From Pseudomonas sp. GOM6 (GTDB lineage: Bacteria > Pseudomonadota > Gammaproteobacteria > Pseudomonadales > Pseudomonadaceae): a stretch of DNA of 64,000 nt. The notes beneath the pieces are model-generated. The model saw only the letters and a program-made list of their open reading frames with translations, was not told the origin of the DNA and did no database searches. Positions within the stretch are counted from its first letter, which is position 1; every line of letters begins with the position of its first letter. This document shows, piece after piece, positions 45,813 through 54,677 of the stretch. Where the stretch lies: NCBI RefSeq assembly GCF_029537485.1, contig NZ_JARPUS010000014.1, positions 62,001 to 126,000 on the forward strand, given 5' to 3'. The position numbers and the translations under genes are program-made.

Positions 45813-46816
45813 CAGACCGCCTCCTGCTGCGCCAGCAGCAAGGCGTTTAGCTCGTCGCCGACGCGCTGGGCGCCGAGGCCGTCGAAGCAAGGCTTGTGGC
45901 GATCCCCCCCGCCGGCATCCGGCCCTGTAGCGCACAAATGCACCTGACCACGGCCGTAGGCGCCGACCTTGCCCGGCAGAGTGGGCCCGTACAGGGAGAT
46001 GGTCGGCACGTCGAGCGCCGCGGCCAGATGGCCGAGACCGGTATCCACGGCAACGCAGGCGGTGGCGCCGGCGATCACCTTGGCCACGCCGGCCAGATTC
46101 AGCTTGGGCAGCACGGCGGCACCTTCGATACCGGCAACGATACGCTGGGCGCGCTCGCGCTCGGTCTCGTTACCCCAGGGCAGGCGGATGGCCCAGCCCT
46201 GCGCGGCCATGCGCTCAGCCAGGGAGCGCCAATCGGCCTCCGGCCAGTGCTTGCTGGCCCAGGTGGTGCCATGCAGGAACAACAGGTACGGCTGAGCAGA
46301 GGCATCAGCCATGGCCGCGCGATCCAGGCCGTAGTCGCCGATCTGCTGCGGCAGCGGGTAGCCGAGCGCCTGGGCGAACAGCTGGCGGGTGCGCTCCAGC
46401 GCGTGCTGCTCTTTCGGCACCGCATACAGGCGATCGTAGAAACGGCAGGCAATCGGCTCGCGCGCCGAGTCGCGGTCCAGCCCTGCCACCGGCGCCTTGC
46501 TGTAGCGGGTCAGCACGGCACTCTTGAACAGGCCCTGGGCGTCGATCACCAGGTCATAGTCGACCTCGCCCAGGCGCTGCTTGAAGCGCTTCCACTCGCC
46601 ACTTTTCCAGGTCTGCAGCAGGTGTTTGCGCCAGCGGCGGATGGCCACCGGGATCACCTGCGCCACGGCCGGGTGCCAGGCGGGAATCTCGGCGAAGCCC
46701 TCCTCCACCACCCAGTCGAACTGGATGCCGGGAATGGCCCGCGTCGCATCGGTGAGCGCCGGCAGGGTATGAATCACGTCGCCCAGCGAAGACGTCTTGA
46801 TCAGCAGAACCCGCAA
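45812..46816 (-). CDS. waaC: Lipopolysaccharide heptosyltransferase I WaaC
   Basis: Adds the first heptose to Kdo2-lipid A. 334 residues, GT9 family: N-terminal MRVLLIKTSSLGDVIHTLPA, acceptor region WVVEEGFAEIPAWHPAV, donor region LFLHGTTWASKHWPEADW and the ADP-heptose loop VAVDTGLGHLAAALDVPTI with SLYGPT. Follows waaF by 1 bp and shares one base with waaG. Confidence 0.96.
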   Translation of the reverse strand: MRVLLIKTSSLGDVIHTLPALTDATRAIPGIQFDWVVEEGFAEIPAWHPAVAQVIPVAIRRWRKHLLQTWKSGEWKRFKQRLGEVDYDLVIDAQGLFKSAVLTRYSKAPVAGLDRDSAREPIACRFYDRLYAVPKEQHALERTRQLFAQALGYPLPQQIGDYGLDRAAMADASAQPYLLFLHGTTWASKHWPEADWRSLAERMAAQGWAIRLPWGNETERERAQRIVAGIEGAAVLPKLNLAGVAKVIAGATACVAVDTGLGHLAAALDVPTISLYGPTLPGKVGAYGRGQVHLCATGPDAGGGDRHKPCFDGLGAQRVGDELNALLLAQQEAV

Positions 46817-46817
46817 G

Positions 46818-47852
46818 CTATTGCACCTCGACCGGGTCGGCGACCAGGCGGTCCAGCGCCTCGATCACCGGGCGCGGCTTGAGCTCGCGCAGGCAGTTGT
46901 AGTGGCCGAAGCGGCAGGTTCGCTCGAAGCAGGGACTGCACTCCAGCCCCAAGCGCACGATCTCCACTTGATCGGCCAGCGGCGGGGTGAACTGCGGCGA
47001 CGTGGAGCCATACACCGCCACCAGCGGACGATTGAGCGCGGCCGCCACATGCATCAGGCCGGAGTCGTTGGACACCACGGCGCCAGCGACCGACATCAGG
47101 TCGATGGCCTCGGCCAGCGAGGTTTCCCCGGCCAGGTTGACGCTTTCCTCGCGCAGCCCCGGGATCAGCCGCGCGCGAATCGCCTCGCAGCCGGGATGGT
47201 CGTTTTTCGAGCCGAACATCCACACCTGCCAGCCAGCACGGACCTTGATCTCGGCAACCTTGGCGTAGTGCTCGACCGGCCAGCGCTTGGCCTCGCCGAA
47301 CTCGGCGCCGGGGCACAGGGCCAGCACCGGGCGATCCAGGCTCAGGTCGAACTTGGCCAGCGCGGCCGCGCGGCTGGCCTCGTCGATGACCAGACGGGGC
47401 TGTGGATAAGGCTTGGGCAGCTCGGCATCCGGCTCATAGGCCAGCGCCATAAAGCGCTCGATCATCAGCGGCAGGCGCTCTTTGTCCAGCGTGCGGATGT
47501 CGTTGAGCAGGCCGTAGCGCATCTCGCCCTTCCAGCCGGTGCGCGTGGGAATGCTGGCGAAGAAAGGCACCAGGGCCGACTTGAGCGAGTTGGGCAGCAG
47601 GATCGCCTGATCGTACTGACCGGCCAGGGACTTGCCGATCTTGCGCCGGGTGGCGATATCCAGCACGCCATGCCCCAATGGAAAACTCAACGCCGCACGC
47701 ACTTCGGGCATGCGCTCAAGAATCGGCCGGCTCCATTCGGGCGCCAGCACATCGATCTCGCAGCCGGGATGGCGCTGTTTGAGGCAGACGAACAGGGTCT
47801 GCGCCATCACCATGTCACCGACCCAGCTGGGCCCAACGATCAGTATTTTCAT
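46818..47852 (-). CDS. waaF: ADP-heptose:LPS heptosyltransferase II WaaF
   Basis: Adds the second heptose. 344 residues, GT9 family: MKILIVGPSWVGDMVMAQTL, LPNSLKSALVPFFASIPTRTG, CPGAEFGEAKRWPVEHYAKV, NDSGLMHVAAALNRPLVAVYGSTSP split across the donor site, and C-terminal Cys residues (LECSPCFERTCRFGHYNC). First of the waaF-waaC-waaG-waaP run; 60 bp after ilvE. Confidence 0.96.
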   Translation of the reverse strand: MKILIVGPSWVGDMVMAQTLFVCLKQRHPGCEIDVLAPEWSRPILERMPEVRAALSFPLGHGVLDIATRRKIGKSLAGQYDQAILLPNSLKSALVPFFASIPTRTGWKGEMRYGLLNDIRTLDKERLPLMIERFMALAYEPDAELPKPYPQPRLVIDEASRAAALAKFDLSLDRPVLALCPGAEFGEAKRWPVEHYAKVAEIKVRAGWQVWMFGSKNDHPGCEAIRARLIPGLREESVNLAGETSLAEAIDLMSVAGAVVSNDSGLMHVAAALNRPLVAVYGSTSPQFTPPLADQVEIVRLGLECSPCFERTCRFGHYNCLRELKPRPVIEALDRLVADPVEVQ

Positions 47853-47912
47853 GCTATTTCCAGAAACGAGCAGGGAGGCTCAGAGCCTCCCCGTCATACC
47901 CTTGACGACCTT

Positions 47913-48836
47913 TTATTTAACCAGAGTGCGCCACTCGGCGTGGGCACTGGTCTTGCCGGTGACCAGGTCGAAGTAGGCCTTCTGCAGCTTCTCGGTGATC
48001 GGGCCACGGCGGCCGATGCCGATCTGACGGCCGTCCACTTCACGGATCGGCGTCACTTCAGCGGCGGTACCGGTGAAGAAGGCCTCGTCGCAGATGTATA
48101 CCTCGTCGCGGGTGATGCGCTTCTCCACCACCTTGATGCCGTGCTCTTCAGCCAGGGTCAGGATGGTGCTACGGGTGATACCGTTGAGGCAGGAGGTCAC
48201 TTCCGGGGTGTACACCACGCCATCCTTGACCAGGAAGATGTTCTCGCCCGACCCCTCGGCCACGTAGCCTTCCGGGTCCAGCAACAGGGCCTCGTCGGCG
48301 CCGCCGGAGATGGCCTCCTGCAGGGCCAGCATCGAGTTGATGTAGTTGCCGTTGGCCTTGGCGCGGGTCATGGAGATGTTGACGTGGTGGCGGGTGAAGG
48401 AACTGGTGCGCACCTTGATGCCGGTCTTCAGGGCTTCTTCGCCCATGTAGGCGCCCCAGTTCCAGGCAGCAACGATCACGTGCACCTTCAGGCCAGAGGC
48501 GCGCAGGCCCATGCCTTCGCTGCCGAAGAACACCATGGGGCGCAGGTAGGCGCTCTCCAGGCCGTTCTCGCGCACCGCGGCACGCTGGGCTTCGTTGATC
48601 TCTTCCTTGGAGAAGGGGATCTGCATGTTGAAGATGTGCGCCGAGTCAAACAGGCGGTCGGTGTGCGCCTGCAGGCGGAAGATGGCGGTGCCGTCCGGGG
48701 TGTTGTAGGCGCGCACGCCCTCGAACACGCCCATGCCGTAGTGCAGGGTATGGGTCAGCACATGGGTGGTGGCGTCGCGCCATTGCACCAGTTCGCCGTC
48801 ATACCAGATCACGCCATCACGGTCGGACATCGACAT
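47913..48836 (-). CDS. ilvE: Branched-chain amino acid aminotransferase
   Basis: PLP enzyme for the final step of Val, Leu and Ile synthesis. 307 residues from ATG 48836; ATG 48839 and GTG 48845 also possible, with AGGAG 8 nt upstream of the chosen codon. Class IV aminotransferase features: LTHTLHYGMGVFEGVRAY, the PLP Lys in RAKANGNYINSML, EGSGENIFLV and GTAAEVTPIREVDGR. 37 bp after glnE, so glnE-ilvE-waaF may be transcribed together. Confidence 0.97.
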   Translation of the reverse strand: MSMSDRDGVIWYDGELVQWRDATTHVLTHTLHYGMGVFEGVRAYNTPDGTAIFRLQAHTDRLFDSAHIFNMQIPFSKEEINEAQRAAVRENGLESAYLRPMVFFGSEGMGLRASGLKVHVIVAAWNWGAYMGEEALKTGIKVRTSSFTRHHVNISMTRAKANGNYINSMLALQEAISGGADEALLLDPEGYVAEGSGENIFLVKDGVVYTPEVTSCLNGITRSTILTLAEEHGIKVVEKRITRDEVYICDEAFFTGTAAEVTPIREVDGRQIGIGRRGPITEKLQKAYFDLVTGKTSAHAEWRTLVK

Positions 48837-48873
48837 CATTGCCACTCCTCAGTCTTCATCGGTTCAGGGCGGT

Positions 48874-51780
48874 TCAGCTCAGCCCCAGTTCGCGCCACAG
48901 GCGCATCACGCAGCGCCGCTCGGCTTCGAACTGGTCTCCGGCAACCTTGCCCGGTTGTTTCTGCAACGCCTGCCGGTGGGCAGCGGAGCGATAGGCCTTG
49001 TAGGCCTCCTGCAGCAATTCGACATCGGCGGCGGGCATCAGGCCCACGTCACGCAGACCGTCGAGAATGCGGATATTGTCGGTGTAGCGATGCAGCTCCG
49101 AGTGCTGCCGCGACCACGCCAGGGCCGCGTATTGCACCATAAATTCAATATCGACGATACCTCCGGCATCCTGCTTCAGATCGAAGGAAGTCGCGGCCTC
49201 GAAGGCATTTTCACCGGTTCCCGCCGCCGTTTCCCGACTGCCCAGGTTGTCGCGCATCTTGCCGCGCATCTCACTGACTTCCGCCTGCAGCTTGGCCAGA
49301 TCACGCTCGCGTTCGAGCACATCCGCACGCACCCGCTCGAAGCCAGCGGCCACCCGCGCACAGCCGGCCAGCACGCGGGCGCGCACCAGCGCCTGATGCT
49401 CCCAGGTCCAGGCCTCGTTTTCCTGATAACGCTGGAAGGCGCCGAGCGAACTGACCAGCAGGCCCGCCGCGCCTGACGGGCGCAGGCGCATATCCACCTC
49501 GTAGAGCTGACCGGAAGTGGTCTGCGCGGTGAGCAAATGGATGATGCGCTGACCCAGGCGGGCGAAGAACTGCGCGCCATCGATGGGCTTGGCGCCGTCG
49601 GTCTCGGCCTGGGAGTCACCGTCATGGATGAACACCAGATCGAGGTCCGAGCCATGGCCCAGCTCCAGGCCACCGACCTTGCCATAACCGACGATGACAA
49701 AGTCCGGGTCGCACTGACTGCCATCGGCGCGGCGCGGTGCACCGTGTTTGGCAACACACTGGCGCCAGGCCAGCGCCAGCACCTGTTCGAGAATGGCCTC
49801 GGCCAGCCAGGTCAGGTAGTCGGAGACCTTCATCAGCGGCAGAGTGCCGGCGATTTCCGAGGCGGCCACACGCAGGCCGTGGGCCAGCTTGAAGTGGCGC
49901 AGGGCCTCCATCTGCTGTTCCAGATCGTCTTCGGGGATTCGCGTCAGCCGCTCGCGCAGCTCGGCGGCCAGCTCGGGCGCCAGCGGCGGACTGAACAGGC
50001 GGCCCTCGTTGAGCAGCTCATCGAGCAACAACGGGAAGCGGGTGATCTGCTCGGCGATCCACGGGCTGGCCGCGCACAGGGTCATCAGCCGCTGCAGGGC
50101 ACCAGGGTTTTCGCTGAGGAGCACCAGGTAGGCCGAGCGCCGCGCCACCGCCTCGACCAATGGCAGCACCCGCTCCAGCACCAGGTCCGGCTCATCATGC
50201 TCCACCGCCTGGGCCAGCAGTCGCGGAACGAAGGCATCCAGGCGTTCGCGCCCCAGGCGCTGCATGGTGCGTACCTGCGAGCCGCTGCGCAGGTCGATCA
50301 GGCGCTTGAGCGCGGCGGCGGGCTCGCGAAAGCCGGCTTCGGCCAACTGTCGCTCGGCCATCTCCTCGTCCAGCGCCTCTTCCCACAGCGGCAGCCACTC
50401 ACCACCGACGCAGGACTCGCTCTCGCCGCCCTCTTCCTCGTCCGGGTCGGCGATGACCTGACGGAAGTGCCATTCGATGCGCCCACGCCAGTACATCAAC
50501 TGCTCGTGGAAAGCCGCCCAGGAATCGAAGCCCATGATGCAGGCGACGCGCGTGCGATCGATGTCGTTGTCCGGCAGCATCTGCGTCTGCCGGTCGCCGA
50601 TGGCCTGTAGGGCATGCTCGACATAACGCAGGAATTCGTAGCCCTGGCGCATCTCGTCGACGATCGGCGCCGGCAGGTAGCCCTGGCCTTCGAGGGTGGC
50701 CAGCACCTTGAGCAGCGGCCGCTGCTGCAGGCTGAGATCGCGGCCGCCGTGGATCAGCTGGAAGGCCTGGGCGATGAATTCGATCTCGCGAATGCCACCA
50801 GAGCCCAGCTTGATATTGTCGGCCATGCCCTTGCGCCGCACTTCCTGCTGGATAAGCTGCTTCATGGCACGCAGCGCTTCGATGGCGGAGAAGTCCAGGT
50901 AGCGGCGATAGACGAACGGCCGCAGCATCTCCAGCAACTGCTTGCCGGCGGCCTGATCGCCGCCGACCACGCGCGCCTTGATCATGGCGTAGCGTTCCCA
51001 GTCGCGGCCCTGATCCTGGTAGTACTGCTCCAGCGCATTGAAACTGAGTACCAGCGCGCCGGCCGAGCCGTAGGGGCGCAAGCGCATGTCGACGCGGAAG
51101 ACGAAGCCTTCGACGGTGATGGCGTCCAGCGCCTTGATCAGCCGCTGGCCGAGACGGATGAAGAACTCCTGGTTATCCAGCGAGCGCTTCACGCCCTCGG
51201 TCTCGCCACCTTCCGGGTAACCAAAGATCAGGTCGATGTCAGAGGACAGGTTGAGCTCATGAGCGCCCAGCTTGCCCATGCCAAGGATGACCATGTGCTG
51301 GGGCTGGCTACTACGCCTCCCGATGGGCGTGCCGAACTGCTCGCAATGGCGCGGGTAGAGCCAGTGATAGGCCAGGTCGATGCAGGCGTCGGCGAGGTCG
51401 GACAGGTCACGGCAGGTTTCCGCCAGGTCGGCCTGGCGATTGATGTCGCGCCAGATGATGCGCACCTGCTGACGGTTACGGAAGCGACGCAGGCGCCGCC
51501 CCAGTTCGTCCTCGTCGACGCACTCCTCCAGCAAGGCCTGCAGCTGGGCGCGCAGTTCGCCCGCCGCAAAGCGGCGCTGCAGATCACCACTGGCGAGCAG
51601 CGCTGGCAGCAACTCGGGATCACGGGCCAGTTGTTCGTAGACGAAATCGCTGGTCGCGCACAGGCGCTCCAGAGCCTCGCGGCACGGCGGCGGGCAGTCG
51701 GCAGGCACAGAGAGCGCAGAGCAGCGTTCAGCGAGAGTTTGCAAAGAGGTCGGCAAGGCGGCCAGTGGCGGCAGGCTCAT
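48874..51780 (-). CDS. glnE: Glutamine synthetase adenylyltransferase/deadenylylase
   Basis: Controls GlnA by adding and removing AMP in response to PII. 968 residues with two nucleotidyltransferase domains: deadenylylase in the N-terminal half (LNLSSDIDLIFGYPEG) and adenylylase in the C-terminal half (LGHGSDLDLVFIHDGD), each with its G/S-x-D-x-D metal pair, joined by the GlnD/PII-type helical region. Divergent from aceE across 240 bp that holds two palindromic operators. Confidence 0.96.
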   Translation of the reverse strand: MSLPPLAALPTSLQTLAERCSALSVPADCPPPCREALERLCATSDFVYEQLARDPELLPALLASGDLQRRFAAGELRAQLQALLEECVDEDELGRRLRRFRNRQQVRIIWRDINRQADLAETCRDLSDLADACIDLAYHWLYPRHCEQFGTPIGRRSSQPQHMVILGMGKLGAHELNLSSDIDLIFGYPEGGETEGVKRSLDNQEFFIRLGQRLIKALDAITVEGFVFRVDMRLRPYGSAGALVLSFNALEQYYQDQGRDWERYAMIKARVVGGDQAAGKQLLEMLRPFVYRRYLDFSAIEALRAMKQLIQQEVRRKGMADNIKLGSGGIREIEFIAQAFQLIHGGRDLSLQQRPLLKVLATLEGQGYLPAPIVDEMRQGYEFLRYVEHALQAIGDRQTQMLPDNDIDRTRVACIMGFDSWAAFHEQLMYWRGRIEWHFRQVIADPDEEEGGESESCVGGEWLPLWEEALDEEMAERQLAEAGFREPAAALKRLIDLRSGSQVRTMQRLGRERLDAFVPRLLAQAVEHDEPDLVLERVLPLVEAVARRSAYLVLLSENPGALQRLMTLCAASPWIAEQITRFPLLLDELLNEGRLFSPPLAPELAAELRERLTRIPEDDLEQQMEALRHFKLAHGLRVAASEIAGTLPLMKVSDYLTWLAEAILEQVLALAWRQCVAKHGAPRRADGSQCDPDFVIVGYGKVGGLELGHGSDLDLVFIHDGDSQAETDGAKPIDGAQFFARLGQRIIHLLTAQTTSGQLYEVDMRLRPSGAAGLLVSSLGAFQRYQENEAWTWEHQALVRARVLAGCARVAAGFERVRADVLERERDLAKLQAEVSEMRGKMRDNLGSRETAAGTGENAFEAATSFDLKQDAGGIVDIEFMVQYAALAWSRQHSELHRYTDNIRILDGLRDVGLMPAADVELLQEAYKAYRSAAHRQALQKQPGKVAGDQFEAERRCVMRLWRELGLS

Positions 51781-51845
51781 GGTCTATCCTTGAGGGCGGA
51801 AAACGCCACGTGCCGCGGGCAGGAGCGCTTTCCAGCGTTCAATTG

Positions 51846-51860
51846 TGTAGTTTTACTACT
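51846..51860. promoter_or_regulatory. Palindromic operator 1 upstream of aceE (HexR-like)
   Basis: TGTAGT-TTT-ACTACT: 14 of 15 positions fit the perfect palindrome found at operator 2. The core GTAGTTTTACTAC is the exact reverse complement of the core of operator 2. The pattern resembles HexR boxes (TGTAnTnnnAnTACA). Centred about 168 bp before the aceE start codon. Confidence 0.6.
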
Positions 51861-51897
51861 AAAGATTGTATCCAGGGCGCTGCAAAAGCCGTCGAAA

Positions 51898-51912
51898 TGT
51901 AGTAAAACTACA
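51898..51912. promoter_or_regulatory. Palindromic operator 2 upstream of aceE (HexR-like)
   Basis: TGTAGT-AAA-ACTACA is a perfect 15-mer with 6 bp arms. Centre-to-centre distance from operator 1 is 52 bp, about five helical turns, so a regulator could bind both on the same DNA face. Confidence 0.65.
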
Positions 51913-52020
51913 GACCGGCCAGTCAAGTCCGGCCAATAACGACTTCACGGAGCACGCCCAAAAAGCGTGTGACGAGCCCAGGCATCCGATTCTGGAAGCC
52001 TTTCCGCCTTGGAGCAAGCC

Positions 52021-54666
52021 ATGCAAGACCTCGATCCCGTCGAAACCCAGGAATGGCTGGACGCCCTTGAGTCCGTCCTCGACAAAGAAGGTGAAGACCG
52101 CGCCCACTACCTGATGACCCGCATGGGTGAACTGGCCACCCGCAGCGGTACCCAGCTGCCTTACGCGATCACCACGCCCTATCGCAACAGCATCCCGGTC
52201 GGCCACGAGGCACGCATGCCGGGAGACCTGTTCATGGAGCGACGCATCCGCTCGCTGGTGCGCTGGAACGCTCTGGCCATGGTCATGCGCACCAACCTGA
52301 AAGACCCGGATCTGGGCGGCCACATCTCCAGCTTTGCTTCCTCGGCGACCCTGTACGACATCGGCTTCAACTACTTCTTCCAGGCCCCCACCGCCGAACA
52401 CGGCGGCGACCTGATCTTCTATCAGGGCCATGCCAGCCCCGGCATCTACGCCCGCGCCTTCCTCGAAGGGCGCATCAGCGAAGATCAGATGAACAACTTC
52501 CGCCAGGAAGTGGACGGCAACGGCCTGTCCTCCTACCCGCACCCCTGGCTGATGCCGGACTTCTGGCAGTTCCCCACCGTGTCCATGGGCCTCGGCCCAA
52601 TCCAGGCGATCTACCAGGCGCGCTTCATGAAGTACCTGGAAAGCCGCGGCTTCATCCCCGCCGGCAAGCAGAAGGTCTGGTGCTTCATGGGCGACGGCGA
52701 GTGCGACGAACCGGAATCCCTCGGTGCCATTTCCCTGGCCGGCCGCGAGAAGCTCGATAACCTGATCTTCGTCATCAACTGCAACCTGCAGCGCCTGGAC
52801 GGCCCGGTGCGCGGCAACGGCAAGATCATCCAGGAACTCGAAGGCGTGTTCCGCGGCGCCCAGTGGAATGTCAACAAGGTGGTCTGGGGCCGTTTCTGGG
52901 ACCCGCTGTTCGCCAAGGACAAGGACGGCCTGCTGCAGCGCCGCATGGACGAGGTGGTCGACGGCGAATACCAGAACTACAAGGCCAAAGACGGCGCCTA
53001 CGTGCGCGAGCATTTCTTCAACAGCCCCGAGCTGAAGGAGATGGTCAAGGATCTGTCCGACCAGGAAATCTGGAACCTCAACCGCGGTGGCCACGACCCC
53101 TACAAGGTCTATGCGGCCTACCACCAGGCGGTCAACCACCAGGGCCAGCCGACCGTGATCCTGGCCAAGACCATCAAGGGCTACGGCACCGGCGCCGGTG
53201 AAGCGAAGAACACCGCGCACAACACCAAGAAAGTCGATATCGACAGCCTCAAGCAGTTCCGCGACCGTTTCGACATCCCGGTCAAGGATGACGAGCTGGA
53301 AAACCTGCCCTTCGTCCAGGCGGAGCCGGGCAGCCCGGAGTACAAGTACCTGCACGAACGCCGCGAAGCCCTGGGTGGCTACGTGCCGCAGCGCCGCGCC
53401 AACAGCTTCAGCATCCCGACCCCGCCGCTGGAAACCCTCAAGGCCATCCTCGACGGTTCGGGCGACCGCGACATCTCCACCACCATGGCCTTCGTGCGCA
53501 TCCTCGCGCAGCTGGTCAAAGACAAGGATCTCGGCCAGCGCATCGTGCCGATCATCCCGGACGAGGCGCGCACCTTCGGCATGGAGGGCATGTTCCGCCA
53601 GCTGGGCATCTACTCCTCGGTCGGTCAGCTCTACGAGCCGGTCGATAAGGACCAGGTGATGTTCTACAAGGAGGACAAGAAGGGCCAGATCCTCGAAGAG
53701 GGGATCAACGAGGCGGGGGCCATGAGCTCGTTCATCGCCGCCGGCACCTCCTACTCCAACCACAACCAGCCGATGCTGCCGTTCTACATCTTCTACTCGA
53801 TGTTCGGCTTCCAGCGTATCGGCGACCTGGCCTGGGCTGCCGGCGACAGCCGCTGCCGTGGCTTCCTGATCGGCGGCACCGCCGGGCGTACCACGCTGAA
53901 CGGCGAAGGCCTGCAGCACGAGGACGGCCACAGCCACATCATGGCCGCGACCATCCCCAACTGCCGCACCTACGACCCGACCTATGGCTATGAACTGGCG
54001 GTGATCATCCGCGAGGGCATCCGCCAGATGACCGAAGAGCAGCAGAACGTCTTCTACTACATCACCGTGATGAACGAGTCCTACGTCCAGCCGGCCCTGC
54101 CGCAGGGTGTCGAGGACGGCATCATCAAGGGCATGTACCTGCTCGAAGAAGACACCAAGGAAGCCGCTCACCACGTGCAGCTGCTGGGCAGCGGCACCAT
54201 CCTGCGCGAGGTGATCGAGGCGGCGAAGATCCTGCGCGAGGAGTTCAACATCGGCTCCGACGTGTGGAGCGTCACCAGCTTCAACGAACTGCGCCGCGAG
54301 GGCCTGGCCATAGAGCGTAAGAACCGCCTGCACCCGGGGCAGAAGCCGCAGCAGACCTACGTCGAGCAGTGCCTGTCCGGACGCAAGGGCCCAGTCGTGG
54401 CCAGCACCGACTACATGAAGTTGTACGCCGAGCAGATCCGCCAGTGGGTGCCGGTCAAAGAGTACAAGGTACTCGGCACCGACGGCTTCGGCCGCAGCGA
54501 CAGCCGCAAGAAACTGCGCCACTTCTTCGAAGTGGACCGCTACTGGGTCGTCCTGGCCGCGCTGGAAGCGCTGATCGACCGTGGCGAGATCGAAGCCAAG
54601 GTGCTGGCTGATGCCATCACCAAGTTCGGCATCGATCCGAACAAACCCAACCCGCTGGACTGCTAA
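52021..54666 (+). CDS. aceE: Pyruvate dehydrogenase E1 component (homodimeric)
   Basis: Decarboxylates pyruvate and acetylates the E2 lipoyl arm. 881 residues from ATG 52021 with GGAG 8 nt upstream; TTG at 52009 would add four. The TPP-binding motif is FMGDGECDEPESLGAISLAG ending in the Asn-containing NCNLQRLDGPV. YHQAVNHQGQPTVILAKTIK and SYSNHNQPMLPFYIFYSMFG are typical of E. coli-type E1. First gene of aceEF, 11 bp before aceF, with paired operators upstream. Confidence 0.97.
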   Translation: MQDLDPVETQEWLDALESVLDKEGEDRAHYLMTRMGELATRSGTQLPYAITTPYRNSIPVGHEARMPGDLFMERRIRSLVRWNALAMVMRTNLKDPDLGGHISSFASSATLYDIGFNYFFQAPTAEHGGDLIFYQGHASPGIYARAFLEGRISEDQMNNFRQEVDGNGLSSYPHPWLMPDFWQFPTVSMGLGPIQAIYQARFMKYLESRGFIPAGKQKVWCFMGDGECDEPESLGAISLAGREKLDNLIFVINCNLQRLDGPVRGNGKIIQELEGVFRGAQWNVNKVVWGRFWDPLFAKDKDGLLQRRMDEVVDGEYQNYKAKDGAYVREHFFNSPELKEMVKDLSDQEIWNLNRGGHDPYKVYAAYHQAVNHQGQPTVILAKTIKGYGTGAGEAKNTAHNTKKVDIDSLKQFRDRFDIPVKDDELENLPFVQAEPGSPEYKYLHERREALGGYVPQRRANSFSIPTPPLETLKAILDGSGDRDISTTMAFVRILAQLVKDKDLGQRIVPIIPDEARTFGMEGMFRQLGIYSSVGQLYEPVDKDQVMFYKEDKKGQILEEGINEAGAMSSFIAAGTSYSNHNQPMLPFYIFYSMFGFQRIGDLAWAAGDSRCRGFLIGGTAGRTTLNGEGLQHEDGHSHIMAATIPNCRTYDPTYGYELAVIIREGIRQMTEEQQNVFYYITVMNESYVQPALPQGVEDGIIKGMYLLEEDTKEAAHHVQLLGSGTILREVIEAAKILREEFNIGSDVWSVTSFNELRREGLAIERKNRLHPGQKPQQTYVEQCLSGRKGPVVASTDYMKLYAEQIRQWVPVKEYKVLGTDGFGRSDSRKKLRHFFEVDRYWVVLAALEALIDRGEIEAKVLADAITKFGIDPNKPNPLDC

Positions 54667-54677
54667 GGAGCGTAGCG

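Noticed and set aside
46797..49142. Long plus-strand open frame of 781 codons
   Set aside because: Antisense to waaF and ilvE; composition is histidine/glutamine-rich as in mirror frames of GC-rich genes, and both opposite genes have clear motifs.
51859..54522. Long minus-strand open frame of 887 codons
   Set aside because: Exact antisense of aceE, which has TPP and E1 motifs; a mirror frame from codon bias.
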